Positions 1-9,033 of a stretch of 64,000 nucleotides of DNA are shown here, piece by piece. How positions within the stretch are numbered: position 1 is the first letter of the stretch; each line of letters starts with the position of its first letter. The position numbers and the translations under genes are program-made. This DNA is from Limnochordaceae bacterium (GTDB lineage: Bacteria; Bacillota; Limnochordia; Limnochordales; DUMU01), in contig JADBKQ010000007.1 of assembly GCA_014896305.1 (NCBI GenBank), forward strand, positions 1-64,000. The letters are read 5' to 3'. The notes under the pieces are model-generated. The model ran no database searches and had not been told where the DNA came from. It worked only from the letters and a program-made list of their open reading frames with translations.

Positions 1-610
1 TCCTTATGTGAGTGATCGGTCTCACTTCGGTAAGATTCTTTCGTGAGTTGACACGCGTGGCACTCTGCCGCCCTTGCCACTCCTCGTCAGAGTATACCTC
101 GATCCCTTCTTGCCGCAGGGCAGCGGTGGTCACTCCTTGACCCCGCACCACAAGGCCTGTATGACTACCATCATGTATCTGATGAACCCCACAACTGGGA
201 CTCCCCTCCTTAAGTACGGCCTGCCGCACCCCAGCGGCCCGGGCCACAGCCGCCGCTTGCCTGGCCCCCTGGCGATACGCCTCGGTGACGTCCTGTCCCG
301 ACTGCGTCAACACCCGGCCCTGCCCTTCCCAGACCGCCTGGCCAGGATCTTTGCCGGTAGCGCGGGCGCGGCGGTCCGGCACGATCTCAGCCGGCGGGCG
401 GGGTACCGGCAACCCGCCGGCCATCTCCGGGCAGAAGGGGATGGCCTGGCCATTTTGTACCAGGGCTACAAACTCGGGCCGGGCCCGGCTCAGACCATCA
501 TACCGGCAAAGCCAGCCTGCCAGGCAGGCACTGACAAGAAGTGGACGAGCCTGGCCCGCTGCACCCGGCTGGGGACCACCGAGATCAAAGGAATCGCGGG
601 GGTCAGTCAA
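1..610 (-). CDS. DUF523 family protein (partial, 3' end outside window)
   Basis: The minus-strand frame is open from about 610 to the left edge, so the C-terminus is missing. It carries the conserved blocks of the DUF523 (YbbK-like) family: VSACL and CRYDG near the N-terminus, FCPE, GGLPVPRPPAEI, QDVTEAYRQGA, LKEGSPSCG and IHDGSHTG. The family is small, Cys-containing and of unknown biochemical role. I chose TTG at 610 because GGTGGAG lies just upstream and a promoter-like element ends near 689. An in-frame GTG at 688 would fall inside that promoter. Family identity is secure; start and function are not. Confidence 0.85.
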   Translation of the reverse strand, partial: MTDPRDSFDLGGPQPGAAGQARPLLVSACLAGWLCRYDGLSRARPEFVALVQNGQAIPFCPEMAGGLPVPRPPAEIVPDRRARATGKDPGQAVWEGQGRVLTQSGQDVTEAYRQGARQAAAVARAAGVRQAVLKEGSPSCGVHQIHDGSHTGLVVRGQGVTTAALRQEGIEVYSDEEWQGRQSATRVNSRKNLTEVRPITHIR

Positions 611-688
611 AGGTCTCCACCTACCATTCTGCGCTGCGTGTGAGCGATAGCCCGCGCCGACGTCCTGGTTCGCAATGGTGCCGCTCAC

Positions 689-718
689 ATTGTACCGCCC
701 AGCACATCCGTATGGCAA
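689..718 (-). promoter_or_regulatory. Sigma-A-type promoter for the DUF523 gene
   Basis: Read on the minus strand, TTGCCA (718-713) is followed after exactly 18 bases by TACAAT (694-689). The predicted transcript starts near 682 and gives a leader of about 70 bases before the TTG start at 610. Assigned by pattern only. Confidence 0.5.
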
Positions 719-817
719 ACCGGAGCAGGAACGGTGCAGCCACGCGTGCCGCCCACCTGGCCCTGGCCGGGACGGAGCAGACTCAGTGGCTGGCGTGCCT
801 GGCTCTGGAGCGGAACT

Positions 818-2662
818 CTACGGCTGGCGCCCCGGGCTCTGGATTGGAGCCAGGAGAAGGCGGGTGATTTGGGCGTCCACCTCTTCACCAGGGGTGTCGC
901 CAGCCAGCCACGACGCGGTCAAACCGGCCAGGGCCTGCATCGCTTGTTCCCGGGCAGCTGCGAGCGGCTCTGGCAATAGTGCGGGTGGCGTGAGCCGGTC
1001 GGCCGTCTCCAGCCAATGCTGAACTTCTGGCATTCGCTGCCAGCCCAGCGCTTCCCCCTGCGCCAGCCAGTACTGGCGGGCCCATTCGAGATCGTCACGC
1101 CAGGCGGGGACGAAGGCGAACTCCTGGGCCCCCCAGCGGGCGGTGCGCCGGGCCAACAACAAGGCGAGTTCTTGTGCCAGCTGGCTGCGAAGTGTCGCTG
1201 AACCTGTCGCACGTGAAAACAAAACGTACCCGGAAACCGAGGCCGGCTGGGGCGCTGGCGTCTGCGGGCCCGCAATCGGCACGATGGCCAGGGCGCTCGG
1301 CCCCGAACCGCCCATCCCGCTGTTGCCCCCGGCGCTGGCCGGAGTGACTGGGCTCGCCAGCGAGGGCTGCTCCGTCTCCCCTGCCCATTCGGTGAACACG
1401 AAGGGCCTCAGGAATGCCCGGACGGCGGCTGGTCGTACCGGGCCGGCCAATAGCGGGCGGCCCTCGCGAAGGTTAGGAAGCCATTGAAAGACCTCCTGGC
1501 GAAAGGCATCCCTGGCCATCGTTTGACGTTGGGGATCCGGATAGAGACGGTCCCACCAAGCTTTCCAGGCCGAAAGAATCTTCTGCAGCACCGGGGCAGA
1601 CCAGAGCAACTCAGCCGGGGCAGGGATCGGAGCATCTAGCGTTGGCTCTTTCCACCCATAAGGCGAGGGGACGCGGGCCGCGGTGAGGAAGGCTTCCCAG
1701 CTGTCCGCCGAGAAGCCGAGCTGCAGTACGGGAGGCCGGACGGACCGGGCGCCGCTGCTCCCGACGGCGCGCCGCAGAAAGGTCACCACCTGATCGTAAG
1801 TCCATCCCGTTTGAACCACTGCCGCCAGGTCCATGCCGGCTTTCTGCCAGAACGGCCTGGAGGTGATCCAGAACCGTCCTTCGATCCAGCGCGGGATCAT
1901 CCAGGCGGCTGCCCGTTTGCCGTACGCCGGCAAGGCGATGGCGGGCCAGACCGTGGGCAGCAGATGGCTGTTCAACTCCGTGGTCAAAGCGGAGGAGAGC
2001 CGCAGCGGCCCGTCGAGGCCCAGGAGGGGAGAGGGCAGAGCGGCCACATCTGGCAGTTCCGCCTTGGGGCCGGCCAGCGCTTGCCGCAAGTTTTGGACGA
2101 GATCGGCCTCGTTCCACCAGCGGACTGTCACCTCGACTTGCGGGTACCGCTCCCGAAACTCCTCGATGGCGGCTTGGACCACTTCTTGTTGGGACCGGGC
2201 CGGACTTTGACCAGGGGTCGGCACACGGTACTCCCAGACTACCAGTGGGGAGAGAGCTCGCGCCTGCTCAGAGGAGACAGAAGGGGCGGGTGGCGAGGCT
2301 ACCGAGGCCCCTGGCAACGGGAAGGAGACTTTGGGCGCTTCTGTGCCAGGACGGTCAGTAGAGGAACCGGGCCACAGGAACCAGGACACCGGGCGGCCAG
2401 AGGTGGTAACGGGAACGGCTTGCGGGCCGGTGGGCAGCCCTAGTACAGTCAGCGCCCGGTGCAGCTGCCGGCTGAGCAAGTCGGGCTGGTCGTTGAGGGC
2501 GACCGCCGCATATCCGAGCAAAAGGCCGAGCAGCAGGAATTCAGCCCCGTGCAACAGGCGCCGAATGCGGCGGGCGAGAGGAGAGGGTTGAGGGAGGCGT
2601 GGACTGGGGTCAGTCAGTGAACCCGCTCGCATCACGGTTGGATGGTATCGGCCCTGGTTCAT
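818..2662 (-). CDS. Membrane-anchored solute-binding-like protein (ABC family 1 type)
   Basis: This 614-residue protein has one membrane segment near residues 35-55 (FLLLGLLLGYAAVAL), a Pro/Ser-rich linker, and then a region resembling family 1 extracellular sugar-binding proteins (EEFRERYPQVEVTVRWWN, LPDVAAL, TGWTYDQVVTFLRRAV). It is longer than typical binding proteins and is anchored by a transmembrane helix, not a lipobox. ATG 2662 has GGAGG eight bases upstream. It starts 16 bases after the L,D-transpeptidase ends, so the two are probably co-transcribed. No permease or ATPase is adjacent, so it may be a cell-surface or sensing protein and not part of a transporter. Confidence 0.7.
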   Translation of the reverse strand: MNQGRYHPTVMRAGSLTDPSPRLPQPSPLARRIRRLLHGAEFLLLGLLLGYAAVALNDQPDLLSRQLHRALTVLGLPTGPQAVPVTTSGRPVSWFLWPGSSTDRPGTEAPKVSFPLPGASVASPPAPSVSSEQARALSPLVVWEYRVPTPGQSPARSQQEVVQAAIEEFRERYPQVEVTVRWWNEADLVQNLRQALAGPKAELPDVAALPSPLLGLDGPLRLSSALTTELNSHLLPTVWPAIALPAYGKRAAAWMIPRWIEGRFWITSRPFWQKAGMDLAAVVQTGWTYDQVVTFLRRAVGSSGARSVRPPVLQLGFSADSWEAFLTAARVPSPYGWKEPTLDAPIPAPAELLWSAPVLQKILSAWKAWWDRLYPDPQRQTMARDAFRQEVFQWLPNLREGRPLLAGPVRPAAVRAFLRPFVFTEWAGETEQPSLASPVTPASAGGNSGMGGSGPSALAIVPIAGPQTPAPQPASVSGYVLFSRATGSATLRSQLAQELALLLARRTARWGAQEFAFVPAWRDDLEWARQYWLAQGEALGWQRMPEVQHWLETADRLTPPALLPEPLAAAREQAMQALAGLTASWLAGDTPGEEVDAQITRLLLAPIQSPGRQP

Positions 2663-2678
2663 ACCGTCATCCTCCTGC

Positions 2679-3998
2679 TCACAACTGCGGCAGTGGTCGC
2701 AACCCCAAGAAATGAAGCAGGTCTGCTTCCACTTTGCCGGTCACCGGCCATCCCAACGCCTCCTGCAACGCCCGCACGGCAGCTTCCGTAACGGGCCCAT
2801 AACGGCCGTCAGCCTCGGGGACATCGAGGTTGGCGCGGCGCAGAGCGAACTGTAGACCGACCACATCTTTCCCACTCGACCCTGGCCGGAGCGTGCGCCC
2901 GTAGACAGGGCGGGGATGATCTCCCTGCACGATGACGGGGGTATTGAGGGGGACCCAATCCCAGAGCTCTTCCACGTCCTCGTTGAACATCCGGAAGCAT
3001 CCGTGGCTGGCCCTGGTTCCGATCGACCACGGCTTGTTCGTTCCGTGAATCCCGTAGATTCCCCAGGGCACATTCAGGCCCAGCCAACGAGAACCAAAGC
3101 CGCCACCCCAGCCCTGGTCTTTGTTCACCACTTTCCACTCACCTACAGGGCTGCTGAGCAAGCCTCCTTCACCAACGGCGATCGGATAGGTCTTGAAGGG
3201 CTTACCCTGGCTGAAGAGAGTGAGCGTCAGCTTGTCGATGTCGATCAAGATGGACAAGGGCCCGGGAGGCGCTGGGGGCCGCTGTGGGTGGGTGCCAGCG
3301 GTCTGTTCGTGGTGGCGTTCGCCCAGGAGAGGTTCTCCCAGACGGTACAGGGCGAGCCAGGTGCTCTCTCCCACCACACCGGTGCTGGGCAACCCGGCCA
3401 GGGTCTGAGCGCGGCGGACAGCAGCCACGGTGGCCGCATTGTAGACGCCGTTCACCGGCCCGTTGTACAAGCCCAACTGCAGGAGGCGGGCTTGTAACTC
3501 TTTGACGTCATCGCCGGTGGGCGGAGGCTGGCCGGGCCGCAGTTCACGCACGGTCTCGCAATCGGGCCGTCCCTCGGGGGTCAAGCCGATTCCTTCCGGG
3601 GCTGCTGTCTCCGTACTGAATCCTGGTTCACCGCTGGTTTCCTGTTCGGCAACGGCCGGCGTACCGCCAGCCTCCCGCAGGGCCGAGGGCGGAGCAGAGC
3701 CTTCCGGGGGCGGTATCCGGCTCGGTCCAGGCCCCAACGTCGGCACCGGTGGCAGGGACGGACCCGACCCCCGGCGAGGAGCTGGGGCGGTTGGCCAGAA
3801 GAGGGCTGCCAGGCCGATGACAAGCAGAGTAAGCAAAACGAGACGCCGGTCCCATCGCCCTCCCCAAGCTCCCCAGCGGCTTTGGGAACGGGCGGGCGGC
3901 CAGCGAGGCGGTGAGCTGGGCCGGCTGCCCAGACCGCCAGCGACCGCCTGGGGACGGAAGGAGGGACGAGCTCGAGATGGGGTAGGTATCTTGCGCAT
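2679..3998 (-). CDS. L,D-transpeptidase with two peptidoglycan-binding domains
   Basis: Predicted cell-wall enzyme that forms 3-3 peptidoglycan cross-links or attaches proteins to the wall. A transmembrane helix lies at about residues 52-69. It is followed by a Pro-rich linker, a peptidoglycan-binding domain (DVKELQARLLQLGLYNGPV), a YkuD catalytic domain with IYGIHGTNKPWSIG and the nucleophile motif SHGCFRM, and a second peptidoglycan-binding domain at the C-terminus (SSGKDVVGLQFALRRANLDV). The start at 3998 was preferred over an upstream in-frame start because GGGGGGAG precedes it by four bases. It lies upstream of the solute-binding-like gene in the same direction. The catalytic His and Cys are present. 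Confidence 0.9.
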   Translation of the reverse strand: MRKIPTPSRARPSFRPQAVAGGLGSRPSSPPRWPPARSQSRWGAWGGRWDRRLVLLTLLVIGLAALFWPTAPAPRRGSGPSLPPVPTLGPGPSRIPPPEGSAPPSALREAGGTPAVAEQETSGEPGFSTETAAPEGIGLTPEGRPDCETVRELRPGQPPPTGDDVKELQARLLQLGLYNGPVNGVYNAATVAAVRRAQTLAGLPSTGVVGESTWLALYRLGEPLLGERHHEQTAGTHPQRPPAPPGPLSILIDIDKLTLTLFSQGKPFKTYPIAVGEGGLLSSPVGEWKVVNKDQGWGGGFGSRWLGLNVPWGIYGIHGTNKPWSIGTRASHGCFRMFNEDVEELWDWVPLNTPVIVQGDHPRPVYGRTLRPGSSGKDVVGLQFALRRANLDVPEADGRYGPVTEAAVRALQEALGWPVTGKVEADLLHFLGLRPLPQL

Positions 3999-4177
3999 GG
4001 TGCTCCCCCCGCGGGTTGCCAGTGGACCGCCGCAGATGGCCTTCCAGGAGACCTCGGTCAACCCATGGGTATGGACCAACCCCTGGCGTTATGCCTGCCT
4101 GTTACCGGTACACGGTCCGTGCCAGGCCAATCCCTACCCCGCACTCCCCGCCGATCCCTTCCCTTGCCAACAGCGGT

Positions 4178-4206
4178 TTGACAGGCTGGGGAGGGCCGGA
4201 TATACT
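4178..4206 (+). promoter_or_regulatory. Sigma-A promoter of the metNIQ operon
   Basis: TTGACA (4178-4183), a 17-base spacer and TATACT (4201-4206) form a near-consensus promoter. Its predicted start site lies about 18 bases before the SAM-I riboswitch, so the riboswitch is at the very 5' end of the transcript. Confidence 0.85.
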
Positions 4207-4230
4207 CGCTTCAACAAATGAATAGCGGCG

Positions 4231-4360
4231 CTCTTCTTATCGAGAGAGGCAGAGGGACTGGCCCGATGAAGCCCGGCAACCAGTCAGTTCCGTTGGTGAA
4301 CTGACCAGGTGCCAATTCCTGCCGTAGTCCCGGGGCGGGTCTACGGAGAGATGAGGAGAG
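4231..4360 (+). promoter_or_regulatory. SAM-I (S-box) riboswitch
   Basis: The aptamer contains the invariant core GGCCCGATGAAGCCCGGCAA (from about 4260) preceded by AGAGGGACT, a P3 hairpin (cagttccgttggtgaactg) and a closing helix pairing CTCT at 4231 with AGAG near 4360. SAM-I aptamers bind S-adenosylmethionine and terminate transcription when it is abundant. The downstream genes are a methionine importer, the expected target. Confidence 0.95.
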
Positions 4361-4400
4361 GTCAACCCAGCGGTATGACCTCTACTCAGAGGTCTTTTTT
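4361..4400 (+). terminator. Riboswitch-controlled intrinsic terminator
   Basis: GACCTCT and AGAGGTC pair around a four-base loop (4377-4394) and are followed by six T. The 5' arm can instead pair with GAGGTC near 4357-4362, which also belongs to the aptamer closing helix. This gives the mutually exclusive terminator and antiterminator arrangement expected for SAM-I control: ligand-bound aptamer frees the terminator. Confidence 0.85.
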
Positions 4401-4434
4401 GTTGTCCCAGACGAGAGATTGGACGCCGCTGGAG

Positions 4435-5649
4435 GTGGTCGAAATAGCCACAGAGGTCGTGCCAGCCGCCGCATCCTCAGGCCGTCCCATCATCGAGGTG
4501 GAGCACCTGCGCAAGTCCTTCCGGCAGGCAGACCAGCAGGTCGTCGCCTTGGACGACATCAGCTTTCAAGTTGAACCCGGCGAGATCTTCGGCGTGATGG
4601 GGTTGAGCGGCGCCGGCAAGAGCACCCTGATCCGCTGCATCAACCTCCTGGAGCGACCGGACGGGGGGGTAATCCGGGTAGCAGGTGAGGAGATCACCCG
4701 GCTGCGGGGGCCGGCCTTGATGGCCGCCCGCCGACGGATCGGCATGATCTTCCAGCAGTTCAACCTGATGGCCTCCCGGACGGTCGCTGCCAACGTGGCA
4801 TTTCCCCTGGAGATTGCAGGCTGGCCGCGCTCCCGCATCCGTCAACGGGTAGCCACCCTTCTTGAACTGGTGGGCCTGAGCGATCGGGCCAACGCCTATC
4901 CGAACCAGTTGTCTGGTGGGCAGAAGCAACGGGTGGGCATCGCGCGAGCGCTGGCTCCCGAGCCGGTGGTCCTGCTCTCCGACGAGGCGACGTCTGCCCT
5001 CGATCCGGAGACGACCTTGTCCGTGCTCGGCCTGCTTCGCCGCATCAACCGGGAGATGGGGCTGACCATTCTGATGATCACCCATGAGATGCAGGTGATC
5101 CGGGAGGTCTGCCACCGCGTGGGGGTGATCGACCACGGCCGGCTAGTGGAGGTGGGACCGGTCAGCCAGGTGTTCTCCCGGCCACAAAGCCCGATGGCCC
5201 GGCGGCTCTTGCGGGCTCATCTGTCGAACGATGTGCCGGCCGACCTGCTGGCCCGGCCCCGCAGCGATGGGCGGCAGCTGGTACGCCTCACGTTCCTCGG
5301 GGAGGTTGCCGAGCAGCCGATCGTTGCCCAGCTGGTGCGGGAGTTGCCCGTGCTGGTCAACGTGTTGTACGGCCGAATTGACCGCCTGGGGGGGCAACCC
5401 TGGGGTCGATTGGTCGTCGAACTATCCGGGCCGCCGGCCGCCGTGGCCTCTGCCTGCGCCCGGCTGCGCCGGGAGGGCGTAGAGGTGGAGGAACTGGGCG
5501 TGCCTGAGCCTGCTACCATCCAGCAAGCCGGAGCGAACGGGTTGGGCAAAGACCGGGACGAGCAAGACGAGGCGAACGAGCAGAGCCAGCTGGCTGAGCC
5601 TGTGCCCGGCGTCGCCGCTCGCGCCGACGTGAGAGGAGGTGCAGCGTGA
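4435..5649 (+). CDS. metN: Methionine ABC transporter ATP-binding protein MetN
   Basis: ATPase of the MetNIQ importer. It shows Walker A GLSGAGKSTLIR, the ABC signature LSGGQKQRVGIARAL, Walker B VVLLSDEATSALD, an H-loop (ITHEM), and a C-terminal NIL/ACT-type regulatory domain (QLVRLTFLGEVAEQPI onward) that in MetN homologs binds methionine for transinhibition. The frame is open upstream into the riboswitch, but any start before 4400 would lie inside the aptamer or terminator. GTG 4435 is the first conventional start after the terminator. ATA 4444 has a much better ribosome-binding site (GGAGG, eight bases upstream), and GTG 4459 is another option. A Glu-rich tail ends the protein. The stop overlaps metI. 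Confidence 0.93.
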   Translation: MVEIATEVVPAAASSGRPIIEVEHLRKSFRQADQQVVALDDISFQVEPGEIFGVMGLSGAGKSTLIRCINLLERPDGGVIRVAGEEITRLRGPALMAARRRIGMIFQQFNLMASRTVAANVAFPLEIAGWPRSRIRQRVATLLELVGLSDRANAYPNQLSGGQKQRVGIARALAPEPVVLLSDEATSALDPETTLSVLGLLRRINREMGLTILMITHEMQVIREVCHRVGVIDHGRLVEVGPVSQVFSRPQSPMARRLLRAHLSNDVPADLLARPRSDGRQLVRLTFLGEVAEQPIVAQLVRELPVLVNVLYGRIDRLGGQPWGRLVVELSGPPAAVASACARLRREGVEVEELGVPEPATIQQAGANGLGKDRDEQDEANEQSQLAEPVPGVAARADVRGGAA

Positions 5650-6326
5650 TGGGTCTCGGGGAGCTGATCCGTAGCCCCTACCTGTGGGAACAGTTGCGCC
5701 AGGCCAGTGGCGAGACGCTGGCCATGACCTTCATCAGCTTGGCCCTGGCCGAAGTGATTGGCATCCCCATTGGGGTTTGGCTCACTCTTTCCCGTCCGGG
5801 CCACCTGCGCGCTCACCCGGCGGTCTACCAGGTGTTGGGCACGATCGTGAACGTGGGGCGCTCGTTGCCGTTCATCATCCTGATGGTGGCCATCATCCCG
5901 TTCACCCGTTGGGTCGTCGGTACATCGATCGGCACCTGGGCGGCGATCGTGCCGCTCACGGTGGCAGCCATCCCGTTCGTGGCCCGCCTGGTCGAGACCT
6001 CGCTCAACGAGGTGGAGTGGGGGGTCATCGAGGCCGCCCAGGCGATGGGAGCGTCGCTGCTGCAGATCGTCTGGCGGGTATTGCTGCGGGAGGCCCGGCC
6101 AGGGCTGGTGGCAGGGGCGACGATCACCGCCATCAACCTGATCGGCTATTCGGCGATGGCCGGCGCCATCGGTGGGGGTGGGCTGGGCGACCTGGCCATT
6201 CGCTATGGCTACCAGCGTTTCCAACCGGCGGTGATGTTGGTGACCCTCGTGGTGTTGGTCGTGGTGGTGCAAGGAATCCAGTTTACCGGCGATGTGCTGG
6301 TTCGCCGGCTCGACCACCGGGGGTAG
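5649..6326 (+). CDS. metI: Methionine ABC transporter permease MetI
   Basis: Polytopic inner-membrane subunit of MetNIQ, about 225 residues, the normal family size. Five hydrophobic segments are visible and the cytoplasmic coupling loop EAAQAMGASLLQIVWRVLL contacts MetN. The ATG at 5649 overlaps the metN stop codon and has GGAGGT eight bases upstream. An in-frame GTG at 5646 is an alternative. The overlap implies translational coupling. Confidence 0.95.
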   Translation: MGLGELIRSPYLWEQLRQASGETLAMTFISLALAEVIGIPIGVWLTLSRPGHLRAHPAVYQVLGTIVNVGRSLPFIILMVAIIPFTRWVVGTSIGTWAAIVPLTVAAIPFVARLVETSLNEVEWGVIEAAQAMGASLLQIVWRVLLREARPGLVAGATITAINLIGYSAMAGAIGGGGLGDLAIRYGYQRFQPAVMLVTLVVLVVVVQGIQFTGDVLVRRLDHRG

Positions 6327-6453
6327 GGATAGCCGTGGCAACAGGGTGACGCCCGTCACCCGCAGAGCATTGTGCGTCGGGCCATATCGGGAGACGGTGC
6401 AGCGTCCGGGAACAGAGTACGTACAAGGACTACAGAGAACTGGAGGAGTAAAG

Positions 6454-7353
6454 ATGCAAAATCATTTCGTTCAACAGGTGGAGTCTCATCGGGCTGAAAG
6501 TGGAGTGCGGCCCGCTGGTCTCAGGGCAGCTCTGGCTCTAGCCGGCCGGACCCTGGCGGCAGGACTGAGCGTGGCTCTGGCCGCAGGGTTGGCGGTAGCT
6601 GCCGGGCGAGCGCCGACCGCAGCCGCGGCGGCACGGACCGTACTGAAGGTAGGGGCGACCGCCGTTCCCCATGCAGAGATCCTCAACTTCGTTAAACCTT
6701 TGCTGGCCACAGAGGGCATCGACCTGCAAATCATCGAGTTCCAGGACTATGTGCAGCCGAACCTGGCCTTGGCCGATGGCGAGCTGGACGCGAACTATTT
6801 CCAACACATCCCGTATCTCGAGACCTTCTCGAAGGATCACCATCTGGACCTGACCTACATTGCCAAGATCCATATCGAGCCGATGGGCGTGTACTCCCGC
6901 AAGATCAAGGATCTGAAGCAGTTGCGGGACGGAGCGCAGATCGGCATTCCCAACGATCCGACCAACGGCGGACGTGCCTTGCTGCTCCTGCAGGCGGCGG
7001 GGTTGATCAAGCTGCGCGCGGGAGCGGGCATCACCGCCACCCCCTTTGACATCGCCAGCAACCCGAAGCATCTGGTCATCCGGGAGCTGGAGGCCGCTCA
7101 GTTGCCCCGGGCGCTGCCGGACCTGGACGCGGCGGTCATCAATACCAACTACGCTTTGCAGGCTGGTCTGGTACCGACAAAGGACGCTTTGGTGATCGAG
7201 AACGCCCAGTCCCCGTACGTGAACGTGTTGGCCGTGCGGACACAGGACAAGAACAACCCAGCCTTGCTAAAGTTGGCTGCGGCGCTGCAGCGGCCGGAGG
7301 TGCGGCAGTTCATTCTGGATAAGTACAAGGGAGCGGTTGTACCCGTTTTCTAG
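6454..7353 (+). CDS. metQ: Methionine-binding protein MetQ (NlpA family) without lipobox
   Basis: Substrate-binding component of MetNIQ. The mature domain matches the NlpA/MetQ family: LKVGATAVPHAEILNFVKP, FQDYVQPNLALADGELDANY, FQHIPYLE, IGIPNDPTNGGRALLLLQ and INTNYALQAGL. ATG 6454 follows GGAGGAG at good spacing. The N-terminus is a hydrophobic Ala-rich signal sequence with a probable signal peptidase I site after the AAAAA run. Unlike most MetQ proteins it has no lipobox cysteine, so the mature protein should be soluble outside the inner membrane. Confidence 0.93.
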   Translation: MQNHFVQQVESHRAESGVRPAGLRAALALAGRTLAAGLSVALAAGLAVAAGRAPTAAAAARTVLKVGATAVPHAEILNFVKPLLATEGIDLQIIEFQDYVQPNLALADGELDANYFQHIPYLETFSKDHHLDLTYIAKIHIEPMGVYSRKIKDLKQLRDGAQIGIPNDPTNGGRALLLLQAAGLIKLRAGAGITATPFDIASNPKHLVIRELEAAQLPRALPDLDAAVINTNYALQAGLVPTKDALVIENAQSPYVNVLAVRTQDKNNPALLKLAAALQRPEVRQFILDKYKGAVVPVF

Positions 7354-7404
7354 GAAGACGGCCCGTCGCTAAGTCACACATCGAGTTTGTCAGACCGCCA
7401 TCGC

Positions 7405-7434
7405 CCGCTGCCGCCTACCACGGCAGCGGTTTTT
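7405..7434 (+). terminator. Intrinsic terminator of metNIQ
   Basis: CCGCTGCC (7405-7412) and GGCAGCGG (7422-7429) form an eight-pair GC-rich stem followed by five T. It lies 52 bases after the metQ stop. Confidence 0.85.
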
Positions 7435-7547
7435 GCCTGACCGGCTTTCAGGGCTGGCCGCGACGGGAAGAAAGGCGCCGGCAGGCCGCCAAGTGGTTGC
7501 AAAACCCGAAGTGCGCTGCTCCCGTCGGTGCCAGCCCATCGACTGGT

Positions 7548-8744
7548 TCAGTTTAGCGATGGATTCCTGTAGGGATGCACCGGTACGTTGAAACGACCTC
7601 TGCCCGGGTTGGTCCTGCCATTGTCAAAGCTGGAGATGTCTCTGCCCGCAGACACGTAAAGCAGACGCGGGTTGGCCAGCAACCGCTGTTCCCAGGCGGC
7701 CCAAGTCCAGGCGCGCTCAGGCGGGGAGACCAGTGTGGGGTCGACAACCTGGATACGGGGTACAAAGTACGGGTGAAACTGCGGGCTGTAAGGAGACGCC
7801 GCCGGTCCCGAGCCGACTAGCAGTGCCCCGATGATGTGGTAGGGCTGTCCATCCACCACGCCGCTCCACACGTGACTATCCGCCAGCTGGCGATCAAACG
7901 CGCCAAACGGGTATGCCAGGGTCTGGACGTGGTAGCCCGGCGCGACCGTTTGCACCCAGGCCGCCACTCCCCCGATCTCGGCCTCCGCCTGTTTGGCATC
8001 CACCCGGTTCAGAAACACATGATGAAGAGTATGGTCGCCCACTTCGAACCCGTGCGCGACCAACCAGCGTACCTTGGCCGCGCTGTCTTGACCAAATGGA
8101 TGGGCATTGACGTAGAACGACGCTTTGAGGGCCCAATCCGGATGCTGCTCGTGAAACTGCCAGAGGATCCCCACCGCACACTGGGGATCGGGGCGGCCGG
8201 GCTGCCCCGGAGCCCACGAAAACTGCGAAGGATCGCCATCGTCGAAAGTGAGCACGACCGGGGCGTACCCTCGCCCCAGCGAGATATGGCCGGTCACCAC
8301 GTCGACGAAATTGACGGGCCGAAAGCCGTGTCTGTACAGATCGTCGATCACCTGTGCGAACGCAGCGCTCGTCAGTTGCCAGCGCCCCATCCGCGCTCCC
8401 AGCCGGTGAAACTCGAGAATGGGAATGCTCCCCATCCGATTGGGGGTGAAAGGCCCCTCGGGAGTCAACTCACTGCCTGGCTCAATCCCGTGCCCGCTGC
8501 GACCTCCAGCTCCTCTCCCCAGGGCGTCATAGCCTTCGCCCCCGCTAGCAGGAGGCCCGGCGGGCCGGCCGGGCGAACCGCCAGCTCCAGCCGGCGGCAG
8601 GCTCTTGGCCTGAGCCCTCACCGAATTCGCCCCGGCTATTCCCCATGGCAACAGGGCGACCAAAGCCACTGCAACCCCGAGGCTCAAGATGCCCATAGCT
8701 ACCTTAACCCATCCACTATACCGTCCCCACCGTGACGCCCGCAT
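7548..8744 (-). CDS. Polysaccharide deacetylase family protein (NodB domain)
   Basis: Secreted or membrane-anchored carbohydrate esterase 4-type protein. A transmembrane segment near the N-terminus (VAMGILSLGVAVALVALLPWG) precedes a low-complexity Gly/Pro linker and a NodB domain with IPILEFHRLG, VVLTFDDGDPSQ (catalytic Asp and metal-binding Asp), HGFEVGDHTLHH (metal-binding His pair) and LAYPFGAFDR. Such enzymes remove acetyl groups from peptidoglycan or exopolysaccharide. I placed the start at ATG 8744; a GTG at 8768 extends the frame by eight residues, and the ribosome-binding site does not decide between them. It converges with metNIQ. Confidence 0.85.
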   Translation of the reverse strand: MRASRWGRYSGWVKVAMGILSLGVAVALVALLPWGIAGANSVRAQAKSLPPAGAGGSPGRPAGPPASGGEGYDALGRGAGGRSGHGIEPGSELTPEGPFTPNRMGSIPILEFHRLGARMGRWQLTSAAFAQVIDDLYRHGFRPVNFVDVVTGHISLGRGYAPVVLTFDDGDPSQFSWAPGQPGRPDPQCAVGILWQFHEQHPDWALKASFYVNAHPFGQDSAAKVRWLVAHGFEVGDHTLHHVFLNRVDAKQAEAEIGGVAAWVQTVAPGYHVQTLAYPFGAFDRQLADSHVWSGVVDGQPYHIIGALLVGSGPAASPYSPQFHPYFVPRIQVVDPTLVSPPERAWTWAAWEQRLLANPRLLYVSAGRDISSFDNGRTNPGRGRFNVPVHPYRNPSLN

Positions 8745-9033
8745 TTCCTCCACCGCCCTTCGCCTCACCTGGCCTCATTTTGGCACCGCTTGGGGAGATT
8801 GTCACTCCTGAGCAGGCTGGCGTGCGGCAGACGATTCTATCCTGCTTTGCTGCGGCTTTCTGGGGTCCCGCTGGATTCCAGGCCCAGGTAGTTGGCGCCC
8901 CCGCGCGATTCTTAAGGCTGCCTCAGGAGACTTCCATCTGGGTTTCAGGATCGCCTTGCCTACCACGAACGCTGAAGGAGTTCAAGGACGACGCTGCTCG
9001 CGGTGGCAAGTTGCCTCTCCGGCTGGATTCATC
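8745..9033. other. Intergenic region without a recognisable gene
   Basis: Between the divergent deacetylase and copA genes. A 102-codon plus-strand frame (8732-9040) has no ribosome-binding site, no family resemblance and overlaps the deacetylase start, so I do not call it. The copA promoter begins at 9034. Confidence 0.6.

Noticed and set aside
74-650. Plus-strand ORFs of 189 and 121 codons
   Set aside because: They lie opposite a clear DUF523 gene on the minus strand, are Arg/Pro-rich and have no ribosome-binding site.
5217-6359. 380-codon minus-strand ORF under metN/metI
   Set aside because: His/Gln/Asp-rich shadow of the metNI coding strand in high-GC DNA; no family resemblance.
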